The notes under the pieces: generated by a model | What the model was told of the DNA's origin: nothing | Seen by the model: only the letters and a program-made list of their open reading frames with translations | Database searches by the model: none | Part shown: in pieces, positions 1 to 8,453 of the stretch | Layout: each line of letters opens with the position of its first letter | How positions within the stretch are numbered: the first letter of the stretch is position 1 | Program-made: the position numbers and the translations under genes | Assembly: GCA_936933955.1 (NCBI GenBank) | Contig: CAKZIN010000008.1 | Span: forward strand, 1-22,557 | Reading direction: 5' to 3' | Source: an uncultured Sphingopyxis sp. | GTDB taxonomy: Bacteria; Pseudomonadota; Alphaproteobacteria; Sphingomonadales; Sphingomonadaceae | DNA length: 22,557 nucleotides

Positions 1-1445
1 CCCGGCAGGGCCGGAACGCTTGCTCCCGGGGCGGCTTCGACCGTCGGCATCGGGCGAGTGCCCCCGGTCTGCCCGCCGTGCATGTCGTTGAGGATCAGGC
101 GGCGCGCGGTCGTGGCGTCCTGATACCCGTCGGTCGGTAGCGCGATCTGCCCCGATGAGACCGGCCGGACGAGATACGGCGTGATGACGATCACGAGCTC
201 CGTTTCACCGCGGCGGAAGCTGTCGGACTTGAACAGCGTGCCGAGGATCGGGATGTCACCAAGGCCAGGCGTACGATCGAGCAGCCCGCTCGAGCGATTG
301 GACATCAGCCCGGCGATCATGAAGCTTTCGCCCGACCCCAGCTCGACCGTGGTTTCGGTCCGTCGGACGGAGAGCGCGGGGATCTCGATCCCCTGCACTC
401 GGATCGCCCCATCGGACGACAGCTCCGACACCTCAGGCCTCACCCGCAGTGAGATGCGACCGTTCGACAACACCGTCGGGGTGTAGGTCAGGCCGACGCC
501 GAAGCGCTTGTAGGTGACGCTGATCGCGTTCGAGCCTGGGTCCGGCGTCGGGATCGGATACTCGCCGCCCGCCAAGAAGTCGGCGGTCTCGCCTGACAGC
601 GCGGCAAGGTTGGTTTGCGCGAGTGTGGCAACCAGCCCGGCGCGCTCGGCGAGGTCGAGCGTCGCCAGCAGGTTGAGCCCGAACAGTCGTCCACCCGCCG
701 CAAAGGTCGTCGCGTCGGCCAAACGGTTGATGGTGTAGTTCACCGCTCCGTTCGCATCCGGCGCGGAGATCGTGCCGTTGTTACGGTTGGTGAAGGCCCC
801 GAACAGAAACCCGTTTCCGTCATTGTCGCGGGTGGTGAGGTTGCCGCCGATCTGGCGCGCAACCGACTTGTTCACCTCCGCGATGCGCACCTGCAGGTTC
901 ACCTGAAGCGGAGTTGCTGTCTGCAGGCGGGAGATGACGCGGGTGTTCTCCCCGACGAAAGCAGTAACCAGCCGGTCAGCTTCGGCCGCATCCTCCGGGC
1001 TGGCAACGGTGCCGGTGAGCAGCACCAGTCCGTTCATCGGCGTCACGCGAATGTCCGCGTCCGGCATCGCGAGCGAGAGCATCTGGTCGATCGTCTCGAC
1101 GTTGCGAGCGACACGGGCGATGGTCGAATACACGACGCGACCGCTGCGGTCGGTGGCGTAGATGCTCGTCTCCCCCGGGCCCTTCGCGAACACGTAGAGC
1201 TGCGTCGACGAGCGGACCTGCACATCGGCGACCGATTGATCGGCGACGAACACGTCGGTCATCGGCGTCGGAAGCGAGACGAGCCGTCCGCGCCCTATCG
1301 ACAGCACCAGCTCGCTATTGGCCGGCGGGGTCTGCCGGGCCTGGGCGAGAAGTGCCGAGGGGCTCGCGATCGCGACGCTCGTGAGGGCGAGGGCGAGGGC
1401 GGTGCGCACGGTCTTCACCCGTGGGCGTGCATTCAAAATGCTCAT
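1..1445 (-). CDS. cpaC: Tad/Flp pilus outer-membrane secretin CpaC (RcpA), 3' end cut off by window edge
   Basis: This is the outer-membrane secretin through which the Flp/Tad pilus is extruded. About 481 codons are open from the ATG at 1445 to the window edge with no stop. Residues 1-35 form a signal peptide ending around LLAQA. An N-terminal pilus-assembly region is followed by a BON-like segment at about 105-160. The C-terminal half is a secretin domain, with the family signature GDIPILGTLFKS at about 390-405 and the strand ETELVIVITPYLVRPV after it. The start lies 2 bases after the cpaB stop, and a purine-rich GGGGGAA inside the end of cpaB is the likely ribosome site. The tad ATPase and platform genes would be expected further left, outside the window. 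The family call is firm; the C-terminus is unseen. Confidence 0.93.
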   Translation of the reverse strand, partial: MSILNARPRVKTVRTALALALTSVAIASPSALLAQARQTPPANSELVLSIGRGRLVSLPTPMTDVFVADQSVADVQVRSSTQLYVFAKGPGETSIYATDRSGRVVYSTIARVARNVETIDQMLSLAMPDADIRVTPMNGLVLLTGTVASPEDAAEADRLVTAFVGENTRVISRLQTATPLQVNLQVRIAEVNKSVARQIGGNLTTRDNDGNGFLFGAFTNRNNGTISAPDANGAVNYTINRLADATTFAAGGRLFGLNLLATLDLAERAGLVATLAQTNLAALSGETADFLAGGEYPIPTPDPGSNAISVTYKRFGVGLTYTPTVLSNGRISLRVRPEVSELSSDGAIRVQGIEIPALSVRRTETTVELGSGESFMIAGLMSNRSSGLLDRTPGLGDIPILGTLFKSDSFRRGETELVIVITPYLVRPVSSGQIALPTDGYQDATTARRLILNDMHGGQTGGTRPMPTVEAAPGASVPALP

Positions 1446-1447
1446 GT

Positions 1448-2518
1448 TCAGTTCCCCCGCACCGGGACGACCGTTACCTGGTCGCCGCGCGTCACCCGAA
1501 CCACTGGTCCGGCTGAATTCGTTGTATTCCCACCCGCCGCGCTGCGCACCGGTGCTTCCGAAACCGTAGCGGACGGCGCGATCGAAGCGCGTCGTGCCAG
1601 ATCCTCCCGAGCACGGTCGCGGGCGGCGGCTTGCGCCTTGCTGATGAAGTTGCGCGGCACGTAGCGCGAGATATCGGAGCCGGTGGTGGCACCCTGGCTG
1701 CCGACCTCCGGCCGCCGCGTCGCGCCCGCCAGCAGGCGCTGCTCCGCGGTCGCGTCGCCATTGGCGCCGACGTTGACGTTGCCCGAGGCGATCGCCTGCT
1801 CAAGGTCGCCCTGCGTGTCGGCGATCGAGCGGAGCGCGAGGCTCAGCGTGCCGAGTGTTCGCGACACGGCGATGGCTTCGGCGATGCGCGGTGTCGCTTC
1901 GATCGTGACCGTCGCGAACACCATCGGCGTCGCATTGCCTTCGGTCTGGGCGGGCTGGGTGCGCTGATCGACCGCGAGAACGCGCAGGTTACGCATGATC
2001 GTCTCCGTCGCGTTGAGCTTGGACCCGTCCGCGCCCTCCACCTGCTGGGTCAGCAACAGGTCGACGCGGTCGCCCGGAAACACGAAGCCCGACACGCCCT
2101 GGTCGTTCGACATCGGCACCGTGACCGCGCGCATGCCGGGGGCAAGCGCTGCGGCGAGAAAGCCCCGGTCGCCCGGGTTCACCAGGCTGCCGCGAGTGAC
2201 GGGCGCGCCGGCGGTCATCGCCACGCGCACCACCGAGCCGTTGAGCGAAGCGATGTCCGAAGACCCTTCGACATAATATTGCTCGGGCTTCACCAGCCCG
2301 GCCGGCCACGCCTGAAAGCGCAGCGATTCCGGGTTGATGATCGTCCCCGCCGGCAGAGGCCGGGTGGCGATGATGATCTTGGGGCCGAGCGCCTCAGGTG
2401 CGGCAGCCGCACGCGCCTGCGGCGTCGACGAGCCGCTGACGATACGGTTCACCGCAAATGCCGCGCCGAGTGCGACGAGCACTGCGGCGAGGATCATCAC
2501 GATCTTTTTCACGTCCAT
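1448..2518 (-). CDS. cpaB: Flp pilus assembly protein CpaB (RcpC)
   Basis: This 356-residue protein is the periplasmic, inner-membrane-anchored CpaB/RcpC component of the Tad pilus, thought to work with the secretin. It opens with MDVKKIVMILAAVLVALG, a short cytoplasmic stretch and one membrane segment (about 5-25), as is usual for CpaB. A SAF-like domain follows at about 48-115 (IIIATRPLPAGTIINPESLR). The RcpC/CpaB core continues to about 240 and contains FPGDRVDLLLT. The C-terminal tail is long, polar and probably flexible. The gene sits between cpaA and cpaC on one strand, with 57 bases to cpaA and 2 to cpaC, so an operon is likely. No strong Shine-Dalgarno is visible; a GAAGAGGGG tract lies rather far upstream. 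Confidence 0.93.
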   Translation of the reverse strand: MDVKKIVMILAAVLVALGAAFAVNRIVSGSSTPQARAAAAPEALGPKIIIATRPLPAGTIINPESLRFQAWPAGLVKPEQYYVEGSSDIASLNGSVVRVAMTAGAPVTRGSLVNPGDRGFLAAALAPGMRAVTVPMSNDQGVSGFVFPGDRVDLLLTQQVEGADGSKLNATETIMRNLRVLAVDQRTQPAQTEGNATPMVFATVTIEATPRIAEAIAVSRTLGTLSLALRSIADTQGDLEQAIASGNVNVGANGDATAEQRLLAGATRRPEVGSQGATTGSDISRYVPRNFISKAQAAARDRAREDLARRASIAPSATVSEAPVRSAAGGNTTNSAGPVVRVTRGDQVTVVPVRGN

Positions 2519-2575
2519 GATGGTTCAAGGCCCCTCTTCCGCCGCCGGGCTGCACACCCGTCTGCGACGTCTCGT

Positions 2576-3100
2576 TCAGCTCAGTGCGATAAATGGAGAA
2601 TGGTTAAGATACTGTTGGTGGACTGCCCAAAGCCCCGCGGCGGCGATCGCGACGCCGTAGGGAAGCTCGGGTGAGCCAGCCCCCCGCCGCCACCAGCGGA
2701 TCACCAGCATGACCGCGGCGATTGCGCCCCCCACGATGGCCATCACCAGCAGCGTCGGCAGCAACAGCGAGGTCGGCAGCCACAGCGCGAGCGCTCCGAT
2801 CATCTTGACGTCGCCCCCGCCGATGCCGCCGAGGAAGAACAGACCGACGAACGCCGCAAACACCAGCAGCGCGAGCCCCACCTGAAGCGCGAGGTCGGGC
2901 CAGAGCTCGATGCCACTCGCAATCCACGCGAGCGGCGCGGCAAGGGCGATGGTGAGGTTGAGCCAATTGGGAATGATGCGGTGGCGCAAGTCGTAGACCG
3001 CCGCGATCAGCAGCAGCGCCGCGAGCAGCGCCGCCGGCGCAAGCGCGATGAAAGATTGTGCTGGCCCCATCTCAAAGCTTGGTAGACGGATCGGGTTCAT
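2576..3100 (-). CDS. cpaA: Prepilin peptidase CpaA (TadV-like, A24 family)
   Basis: This short 174-residue membrane aspartyl protease should cleave the leader from Flp pilins at the inner membrane. It is hydrophobic with about five to six membrane segments. Both family aspartates are present: D37 in AAVYDLRHRIIPNW and D97 in the GxGD motif GIGGGDVK. The length fits the CpaA/TadV class, which lacks the methylase domain of type IV pilus PilD. It appears to be the first gene of the pilus run seen here, and no Flp pilin gene precedes it. The ATG at 3100 gives an extra polar N-terminus (MNPIRLPSFE), and the internal ATG at residue 11 is an alternative start. The upstream region is shared with the divergent hydrolase gene. 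Confidence 0.92.
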   Translation of the reverse strand: MNPIRLPSFEMGPAQSFIALAPAALLAALLLIAAVYDLRHRIIPNWLNLTIALAAPLAWIASGIELWPDLALQVGLALLVFAAFVGLFFLGGIGGGDVKMIGALALWLPTSLLLPTLLVMAIVGGAIAAVMLVIRWWRRGAGSPELPYGVAIAAAGLWAVHQQYLNHSPFIALS

Positions 3101-3183
3101 AAACCGTAACCACTACGGGTGCGTTGTTCCCAATCCGGTCACCCGTCGCCCATCCCCCGGCGAGCGATCCCGTCGGGGGCGCT

Positions 3184-3188
3184 GGAGG
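3184..3188 (+). promoter_or_regulatory. Ribosome binding site deciding the hydrolase start
   Basis: GGAGG lies 2 bases before ATG 3191 and 5 bases before ATG 3194. It favours these starts over the GTG at 3119, which would add a Pro/Arg-rich leader unlike the family and would put the start only 18 bases from the cpaA start. Confidence 0.6.
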
Positions 3189-3190
3189 AT

Positions 3191-4094
3191 ATGATGGCGG
3201 CGCGCGATGGCTGGCTGCGCCGCCGCCTGACGCTACCTGCCGCACCGACCGCGCCAGCCAGAGGGTCCATCCTCTTCCTGAGCGGGCGCGGCGACCATTA
3301 TGAGAAGTATCTCGAGTCAATCAGCATCTGGTCGCGCGAAGGTTGGAATGTCGAGGCGGTCGATTGGCGCGGGCAGGGCGGGTCGGGACGGCTGGCCAGC
3401 GGCGACACCGGCCACATTGATGCCTACAGTCGGTGGATCGACGATCTCGCGGACGACTGGGCCTCGTTCGAGGCGAGGTGCTGCGCTCTGCACGTCATCA
3501 TCGCTCATTCGATGGGCGGCCATCTAGGGCTACGCGCGCTGGCGGAGCGGCGCGTATCGCCTCGCGCGGCGGTGCTGCTGTCACCGATGCTTGGCCTCAA
3601 CAACCGCCTGCCGAACCGTGTGGGCTCGATCGTCGCAGCTGATGGCGCGATGGCGGGGCGATGACGCTCCCGCCTGGCGCATACCAGCCGAGGTGGACGC
3701 ATCCGCGACCCGCCGAGGCACGATTTTGACGGGCGATCGCCAATGCTACGAGGACGAGCTGTGGTGGCGCGTGCATCGGCCGGAACTCGCGCTTGGCGCG
3801 GGGAGCTGGCGTTGGGTGAGCGAAGCCTACGCGTCGTTCGCGAAGTTGGGCGCGCCTGGCGTCCTGCAGGCGGTCGATACGCCGCTTCTGATGCTCGGTG
3901 CAGAGGCGGACGCGCTTGTTTCGGCAACCGCGATCAGGAACGCCGCGAAAGAGCTCCCGCACGCAGAGTTGCACCTTTATCCGCCCCCTGCGGCGCACGA
4001 GCTGCTGCGTGAGGTCCATGCCATTCGCAACGATGCCATGGCACGCATTGCCGCCTTCCTCCACGCGCAGACGGCGGGTAGAGCGGCTGGGTGA
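3191..4094 (+). pseudogene. Alpha/beta hydrolase (lysophospholipase PldB-like) split by a frameshift
   Basis: Two adjacent reading frames together make one alpha/beta hydrolase. The first runs from ATG 3191 (or 3194, 5 bases after GGAGG at 3184-3188) to a stop at 3662-3664. It carries SRGDHYEKYLES-like and DWRGQGGSGR lysophospholipase-type motifs and the nucleophile elbow AHSMGGH, with Ser107. The second frame, ending at 4094, continues with MARWRGDDAPAW and supplies the likely catalytic Asp (GAEADALV) and His (PPAAHELL). The frames join cleanly if one base near 3641 is extra: GCA GCT (G) ATG GCG reads IVAA-MARW. A two-base loss at the same spot also fits. As written, no single product holds the whole triad, so it is a pseudogene or carries a sequencing error. 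Homologues act on lysophospholipids or monoacylglycerols; the substrate is not shown. Confidence 0.85.
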
Positions 4095-5179
4095 ACTATG
4101 ACGTTGCCATCATCGGCGCTGGGATCGCCGGTGCTACCCTTGCCGCCGAACTGGCGCCGCACGCACGCGTCCTCCTGCTCGAAATGGAGGAGCTCCCCGG
4201 CTACCACGCGACCGGGCGCTCCGCCGCGTTCTGGAGCGAAACCTACGGCGGCCCCGACATCCAGCCGCTGACGACGGCGTCCGGACCGACATTGCGCGAC
4301 GGGGGTTGGCTCGAACCGCTCGGCGCGGTGCAGATCGGGCGCGCCGAAGATGCGCCGCTGCGTGACGCATTTCTCCAGCGCTTCGCTGAAAGCGGCATCG
4401 CGCTCGAGAGCGTTGATCCGCGCGAGCTGGTGCCGGTCTTGCGAGAGGAATGGTGCATTGGGGTGCGGGAGCCAACCTGCGCCTACATCGACGTCGCTGC
4501 CCTCCATGCCGACGCCCTCGCACGCGCCAAGCGCGCGAGCGCCACGCTGGTGGTCCGCGCGGACCTCGGAGCTGGGGAGGCTGGCTTGGGCGGTTGGCGG
4601 CTGCGCGCGGGGAACGCGGAGTATCAGGCAACCCTCGTCGTCAATGCTGCGGGTGCGTGGGCAGACACGGTCGCCGAGCGATGCGGCGTGGCGCCGATCG
4701 GGATCGTGCCGTACCGCCGGACGCTGGTGCAGTTGCTCACCGATCCGGGCCCGGCGGCGGGGATGCCACATCTCGCAAGCCTAGGCGCGGACTTCTACAT
4801 CAAGCCCGAGGCCGGGGGGCGGGTGTGGGTGAGCCCGCATGACGAAACGCTCGACGTCGCGTCCGACGTCCAGCCCGAAGAACTCGACGTTGCGATCGCC
4901 ATCGACCGCTTCGAACACGCGCTCAACTGGCGCGTCGCCAAGGTCGAGCGGCGCTGGGCGGGTCTACGCAGTTTCGCGAGTGATCGCCTGCCCGTAGTTG
5001 GAGCCGATCCCGCGCAGCCGTCCTTCTTTTGGCTCGCGGGGCAGGGCGGCTTCGGTATCCAGACCGCCCCCGCGATCGCACGCATGGCGGCGCGGCTGAT
5101 CGTCGGCGATGCAGTGGGCACGATAGGGGAGGATGCGCTGGTCGACCCCGGCCGGTACCTCCCCGACCGTCTTCGCTAG
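4091..5179 (+). CDS. FAD-dependent D-amino-acid dehydrogenase, D-arginine dehydrogenase (DauA)-like
   Basis: This 362-residue flavoprotein of the DAO family is expected to oxidise an amine or D-amino acid to the imino acid. The Rossmann motif GAGIAG is at 9-14, followed by GYHATGRSAA at 37-46, which is typical of flavin contact. By recalled comparison with Pseudomonas DauA it shares VPVLR, the FYIKPEAG segment (Tyr236), DVQPEELDVAI, WAGLRSF (Arg293, a likely carboxylate-binding Arg) and GQGGFGIQTAPA. Tyr52 in SETYGG is also kept, but the DauA active-site His48 position is Phe47 here, so the substrate may differ. The start is GTG 4091, overlapping the hydrolase stop as GTGA, so translation is probably coupled. 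It converges with rnhA with only 4 bases between stops and no clear terminator. Confidence 0.85.
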   Translation: MNYDVAIIGAGIAGATLAAELAPHARVLLLEMEELPGYHATGRSAAFWSETYGGPDIQPLTTASGPTLRDGGWLEPLGAVQIGRAEDAPLRDAFLQRFAESGIALESVDPRELVPVLREEWCIGVREPTCAYIDVAALHADALARAKRASATLVVRADLGAGEAGLGGWRLRAGNAEYQATLVVNAAGAWADTVAERCGVAPIGIVPYRRTLVQLLTDPGPAAGMPHLASLGADFYIKPEAGGRVWVSPHDETLDVASDVQPEELDVAIAIDRFEHALNWRVAKVERRWAGLRSFASDRLPVVGADPAQPSFFWLAGQGGFGIQTAPAIARMAARLIVGDAVGTIGEDALVDPGRYLPDRLR

Positions 5180-5183
5180 CGGA

Positions 5184-5618
5184 TCAGCGCCCCGCTTCGG
5201 CAGCGGCGCAGGCGAGTCGGTCGGCGCGCTCGTTTTCGGGGTGACCGGCGTGCCCCTTCACCCAGTGCCACTCCACGCGATGACGCGCCGCGGCGGCGTC
5301 GAGCCGCTGCCACAGCTCCGCATTCTTGACCGGATCGCGCGAAGCCGTGCGCCAGCCATTGCGTTTCCAGCCGTGAATCCACTTGGTGATGCCGTCGCGG
5401 ACGTAGACGGAATCGGTGGTCAGATCGACGTCGCATGGCCGCAGCAGCGCTTCGAGCGCGGCGATCGCCGCCATCAACTCCATGCGGTTGTTGGTCGTCG
5501 GGTTCTCAGACCCGGAGAGCTCACGCTCGCGCTCGCCAAAGCGCAGCACAGCGCCCCAGCCGCCGGGGCCGGGGTTCCCCTTGCACGCGCCATCGGTGAA
5601 GATTTGAACGCGGCTCAT
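5184..5618 (-). CDS. rnhA: Ribonuclease HI
   Basis: This enzyme cleaves the RNA strand of RNA-DNA hybrids in the cytoplasm, aiding primer and R-loop removal. The 144-residue protein aligns by eye with E. coli RNase HI along nearly its whole length. All catalytic acids are present: D9 (FTDGACKGNPGPGG), E47 (NNRMELMAA), D69 (TTDSVYV) and D133, plus the helper H123 (WVKGHAGHPENERAD). The basic substrate-handle helix KWIHGWKRNGW is kept. The start at 5618 overlaps the thrB stop as ATGA, so it is probably read by coupled translation. The frame stays open upstream, but the added residues are antisense-like and match nothing. It is the last gene of the bpt-ispH-thrB run. Confidence 0.97.
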   Translation of the reverse strand: MSRVQIFTDGACKGNPGPGGWGAVLRFGERERELSGSENPTTNNRMELMAAIAALEALLRPCDVDLTTDSVYVRDGITKWIHGWKRNGWRTASRDPVKNAELWQRLDAAAARHRVEWHWVKGHAGHPENERADRLACAAAEAGR

Positions 5619-6586
5619 CGACCGAGGATCGCTTGCGCGGATGCGGTGCGGTAGGCTTCGTAGCGCGCCCAATACTGGCGCGGATCCTTGCGCGCGACGA
5701 GGGCGTCGGCGGGCGTCTCGACCCAGTCGAAGGCGCGCGTCAGCGTGAAACGCAGCGCGGCGCGGCGAGCGAGCAACGGCAACGCCTCCAGCTCGCACTC
5801 GTCGAACGGACGCTGCTCTTCGTATCCGCTGGCGAGTGCTTCGCTAAGCCGCGGGTCGATGGTGCCCGCGTCATCAAAGCACCACGCCGAGTGCGTCACC
5901 GCGAAGTCCCAGGCATAGGAGTCGCTGCAGGCGAAATAGAAGTCGATCACGCCGCTCACCCGGTCCCCCTCGAACAGCAGATTGTCGGGAAAGGCATCGG
6001 CATGAACGATCCCATGGGGCAGCTGATCAAGCCCTGTTGAGGTCGCCTCGTCAGCCAGCCCCTCGACCGCGTCGGCGAGGCCCGGAAGGAGGTCGTCGCA
6101 GCGCCCGCCGATCCGGGAGAGGAGGGCGCGTAGCCCGGCGAGATCGAACGGGTTCTGCCGCTCGTGCGGGAAATCCCTCGCTGCGAGGTGCAGCCTTGCC
6201 AGCGCGCCGCCCGCCGCGCGCGCCTGCGCTGGGATGGGACGTGTCGGGGAGACGCCGCTCAAAAACTCGATGAGGCAGGCTGGTCGCCCCGCCACCTCCT
6301 GCACCACCCGACCATCGCGGTCGGCAAGCATCCGCGCGACCGGACAGCCACGCGCATTCAGATGGTCGGTGAGCGCGATGAAAAAGGGGAGGTCGCCCTC
6401 CGCCACGCGCCGTTCGTAGAGCGTCAGAATGTAGTTACGCCGCGCCGCGCCGGTTCCTGCATCGAGGAGGTAGTTGCTGTTCTCAACCCCTTCCGCGATC
6501 CCCTTGGCACTGTGGAGCGGACTTAAGCCGTAGCGGAACAGAAGCGCCGCAATCTCCTCCGCGTCGACCGCGGTATAGACCGCCAT
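5615..6586 (-). CDS. thrB: Homoserine kinase (aminoglycoside-phosphotransferase fold, ThrB type II)
   Basis: This enzyme phosphorylates homoserine with ATP on the way to threonine. The 323 residues follow the APH-fold homoserine kinase found in alphaproteobacteria, not the GHMP kinase of E. coli. Near the N-terminus is the substrate/ATP region GIAEGVENSNYLLDAG. The catalytic loop HGIVHADAFPDNLLF and the metal-binding VIDFYFACSDSYAWDFA lie at about 190-230. The conserved tail RKDPRQYWARYEAYR is also present. Its ATG shares one base with the ispH stop (TGATG), and its stop overlaps rnhA by 4 bases, so all three are likely on one message. Length and motifs are normal. Confidence 0.96.
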   Translation of the reverse strand: MAVYTAVDAEEIAALLFRYGLSPLHSAKGIAEGVENSNYLLDAGTGAARRNYILTLYERRVAEGDLPFFIALTDHLNARGCPVARMLADRDGRVVQEVAGRPACLIEFLSGVSPTRPIPAQARAAGGALARLHLAARDFPHERQNPFDLAGLRALLSRIGGRCDDLLPGLADAVEGLADEATSTGLDQLPHGIVHADAFPDNLLFEGDRVSGVIDFYFACSDSYAWDFAVTHSAWCFDDAGTIDPRLSEALASGYEEQRPFDECELEALPLLARRAALRFTLTRAFDWVETPADALVARKDPRQYWARYEAYRTASAQAILGR

Positions 6587-7593
6587 CAGGCCGCCGGTGC
6601 GATGTCGGGGGTAAGTGGCGGGGTCGGGACTTCGAGGCCACGCGGGAGCTTGAACACCATGCCCTCCTGCGCTGTGACCACCTCCTCCACCACGACTTCG
6701 CGGCGAGCGGAGATCAGGTCGATCACCTCGCGCACCAGAAGTTCGGGGGCGGAGGCGCCGGCGGTAAGGCCAAGGGTGGACACGCGGTCGATCTCCGCCA
6801 TGTCGATCTCAGCCGCACGTTGAATGAGCCGCGCTGGCGCACCGACGCGCGCGGCGGTCTCGACCAGCCGGACACTGTTGCTGCTGTTGGGCGCGCCGAT
6901 CACCAGCACCAGCTCGGCTGCGCTGGCGATCGCCTTTACCGCGGTTTGGCGGTTGGAAGTGGCGTAGCAGATGTCTTCGCCCTTGGGCTCGACGATGCCC
7001 GGATAGCGCGCGCGGAGCGCCGCGATAACCTCCGCCGTGTCGTCGACGGAAAGCGTCGTCTGCGTGAGCACCGCAACCCGCCCGCTCGGAAATTCCGGCA
7101 AGTTTGCGACGTCGTCCACCGTCTCGACCAGCGTCATCGCCCCCTCCGGGAGCTGGCCGAAAGTTCCGATAACTTCCGGATGCCCGGCATGGCCGACGAA
7201 GACGATGTGCAGCCCTTGCTCGTACGCGCGCTCGGCCTGGCGATGCACCTTGCTTACTAGCGGACAGGTCGCGTCGAAGTAGGTGAGGCCGCGTGCCTCC
7301 GCCTTGGCCGGCACCGCCTTTGGCACACCATGCGCGCTGAATACGACGGGCACGCCCTCTGGCACGTCGTCGAGCGTTTCCACGAAGACCGCGCCGCGCT
7401 CGCGCAGGGCGTCGACCACAAAGCGATTATGGACGATCTCGTGCCGTACGTAGACGGGCGGCCCGTAGCGTTCGATCGCCAGCTCGACGATGCGGATGGC
7501 GCGGTCGACGCCCGCGCAGAAGCCGCGCGGCGCGGCCACGAGCAGGCGAAGCGGAGGGAGCGGCGCGGCCACGTCAGGGGAGGGGGAGGACAT
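6586..7593 (-). CDS. ispH: 4-hydroxy-3-methylbut-2-enyl diphosphate reductase
   Basis: IspH (LytB) is the last enzyme of the MEP pathway, reducing HMBPP to isopentenyl and dimethylallyl diphosphate with an iron-sulfur cluster. In this 335-residue protein the three cluster cysteines are C26 (APRGFCAGVDRA), C110 (FDATCPLVSKVH) and C209 (GEDICYATSNRQ). The substrate-binding H55 (HEIVHN), H88 (FSAHGVPK) and H138, with the catalytic E140 (GHAGHPEVIG), are all present, as is SSNSVRL. The ATG at 7593 gives the usual length, whereas the longer open frame upstream would overlap bpt and adds nothing recognisable. No clear Shine-Dalgarno is visible. It lies 41 bases after bpt and overlaps thrB. Confidence 0.97.
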   Translation of the reverse strand: MSSPSPDVAAPLPPLRLLVAAPRGFCAGVDRAIRIVELAIERYGPPVYVRHEIVHNRFVVDALRERGAVFVETLDDVPEGVPVVFSAHGVPKAVPAKAEARGLTYFDATCPLVSKVHRQAERAYEQGLHIVFVGHAGHPEVIGTFGQLPEGAMTLVETVDDVANLPEFPSGRVAVLTQTTLSVDDTAEVIAALRARYPGIVEPKGEDICYATSNRQTAVKAIASAAELVLVIGAPNSSNSVRLVETAARVGAPARLIQRAAEIDMAEIDRVSTLGLTAGASAPELLVREVIDLISARREVVVEEVVTAQEGMVFKLPRGLEVPTPPLTPDIAPAA

Positions 7594-7634
7594 GGCGAGG
7601 CTGATACCCCGCGCGGCCCTCCGGGAAAAGACGT

Positions 7635-8447
7635 TCAGCCGAAGGCTGGCGCGAAAATCGTCAGGTCGGATTGCTCGGACGCAGCGGGCGGCGCCGGTTC
7701 GAACCGACGCCATCCCCGCGGGGTTAGCGTCTCGAGCGGCCGGAACCGCGTCTTGTAGGCCATTCGATCCGACCCCTCGACCCAATAGCCGAGGTAGACG
7801 TAAGGCAAGGTGGCGCGGGCGGCGCGCGTGATGTGATCGAGGATGACGAAGGTGCCGAGTCCCTTGCGAGCGGGGACGCCCTCTTCATCGACGGAGCCTT
7901 CGGGTTCGAAAAAGCTGTAGACCATCGACAGCCCGTCCGCCTGCCGGTCGGTAATGCAGGCAGCGACGAGCCGACCCGGGCGTCCCGACGGTTCACGCTC
8001 GCGATACTCGACCACGCAGGTTTCGACCGGCGAATGTTCGACCATCGCCGCGAAGTCGCCTTCGCTCATGTCGACCATCCCGCCCTCCGGATGCCGCGCG
8101 GCCAGGTATCGCGAGAGCAGCGCGTATTGCTCCTCGGTCGCCCAAGATGCGCGCGCTTCGACGATCAGATCGGCGTTGCGCTTGATCACGCGGCGCTGAT
8201 TGGCGGAGGGCGTGAATTCACCGGCGCACACGCGCACCGACACGCAGGCGGTGCACCCCGCGCAGCTCGGCCGATAGGCGACGTTCTGGCTGCGCCGAAA
8301 GCCGATCCGGCCAAGCGCGTCGTTGAGGTCGCCTGCGTTATACCCGGCGAGTTCCGTGAATACCTTTCGCTCAGTACGGCCGGGCAGGTAGGGGCACGGG
8401 TTGGCCGCGGTGACGAAAAAGCGCGGGAAACGAAAGGGTGCTGTCAC
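7635..8447 (-). CDS. bpt: Aspartate/glutamate leucyltransferase (N-end rule)
   Basis: Bpt transfers leucine from Leu-tRNA to proteins with N-terminal Asp or Glu, marking them for ClpS/ClpAP degradation. The 270-residue protein has the family's N-terminal cysteine cluster: C18 (NPCPYLPGRTERKVF), then C62, C65 and C68 in RPSCAGCTACVSVRV. RRSQNVAYRP and RNADL follow. The GNAT-like C-terminal half includes LSMVYSFFEP, GLGTFVILDHI and LPYVYLGYWVEGSDRMAYK, all typical of Bpt/Ate1. The start is GTG 8447; no in-frame ATG fits, and the Shine-Dalgarno is weak. It is first in the run toward ispH and divergent from the J-domain gene. A tandem 10-bp repeat lies just upstream. Bpt rather than true arginyltransferase is inferred from the bacterial form. 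Confidence 0.93.
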   Translation of the reverse strand: MTAPFRFPRFFVTAANPCPYLPGRTERKVFTELAGYNAGDLNDALGRIGFRRSQNVAYRPSCAGCTACVSVRVCAGEFTPSANQRRVIKRNADLIVEARASWATEEQYALLSRYLAARHPEGGMVDMSEGDFAAMVEHSPVETCVVEYREREPSGRPGRLVAACITDRQADGLSMVYSFFEPEGSVDEEGVPARKGLGTFVILDHITRAARATLPYVYLGYWVEGSDRMAYKTRFRPLETLTPRGWRRFEPAPPAASEQSDLTIFAPAFG

Positions 8448-8453
8448 GGCTGC

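Noticed and set aside
615..1664. Long plus-strand frame over cpaC and cpaB
   Set aside because: It is antisense to two pilus genes whose minus-strand products carry clear family motifs; its own product is Arg-rich with no domain.
5180..5183. Terminator between the FAD dehydrogenase and rnhA
   Set aside because: Only 4 bases separate the convergent stops, and no hairpin with a T-run was seen in either gene end.
5619..5798. N-terminal extension of the RNase HI frame
   Set aside because: The extra 60 codons overlap thrB, are Arg/Ala-rich and absent from RNase HI; ATG 5618 overlaps the thrB stop in the usual coupled manner.
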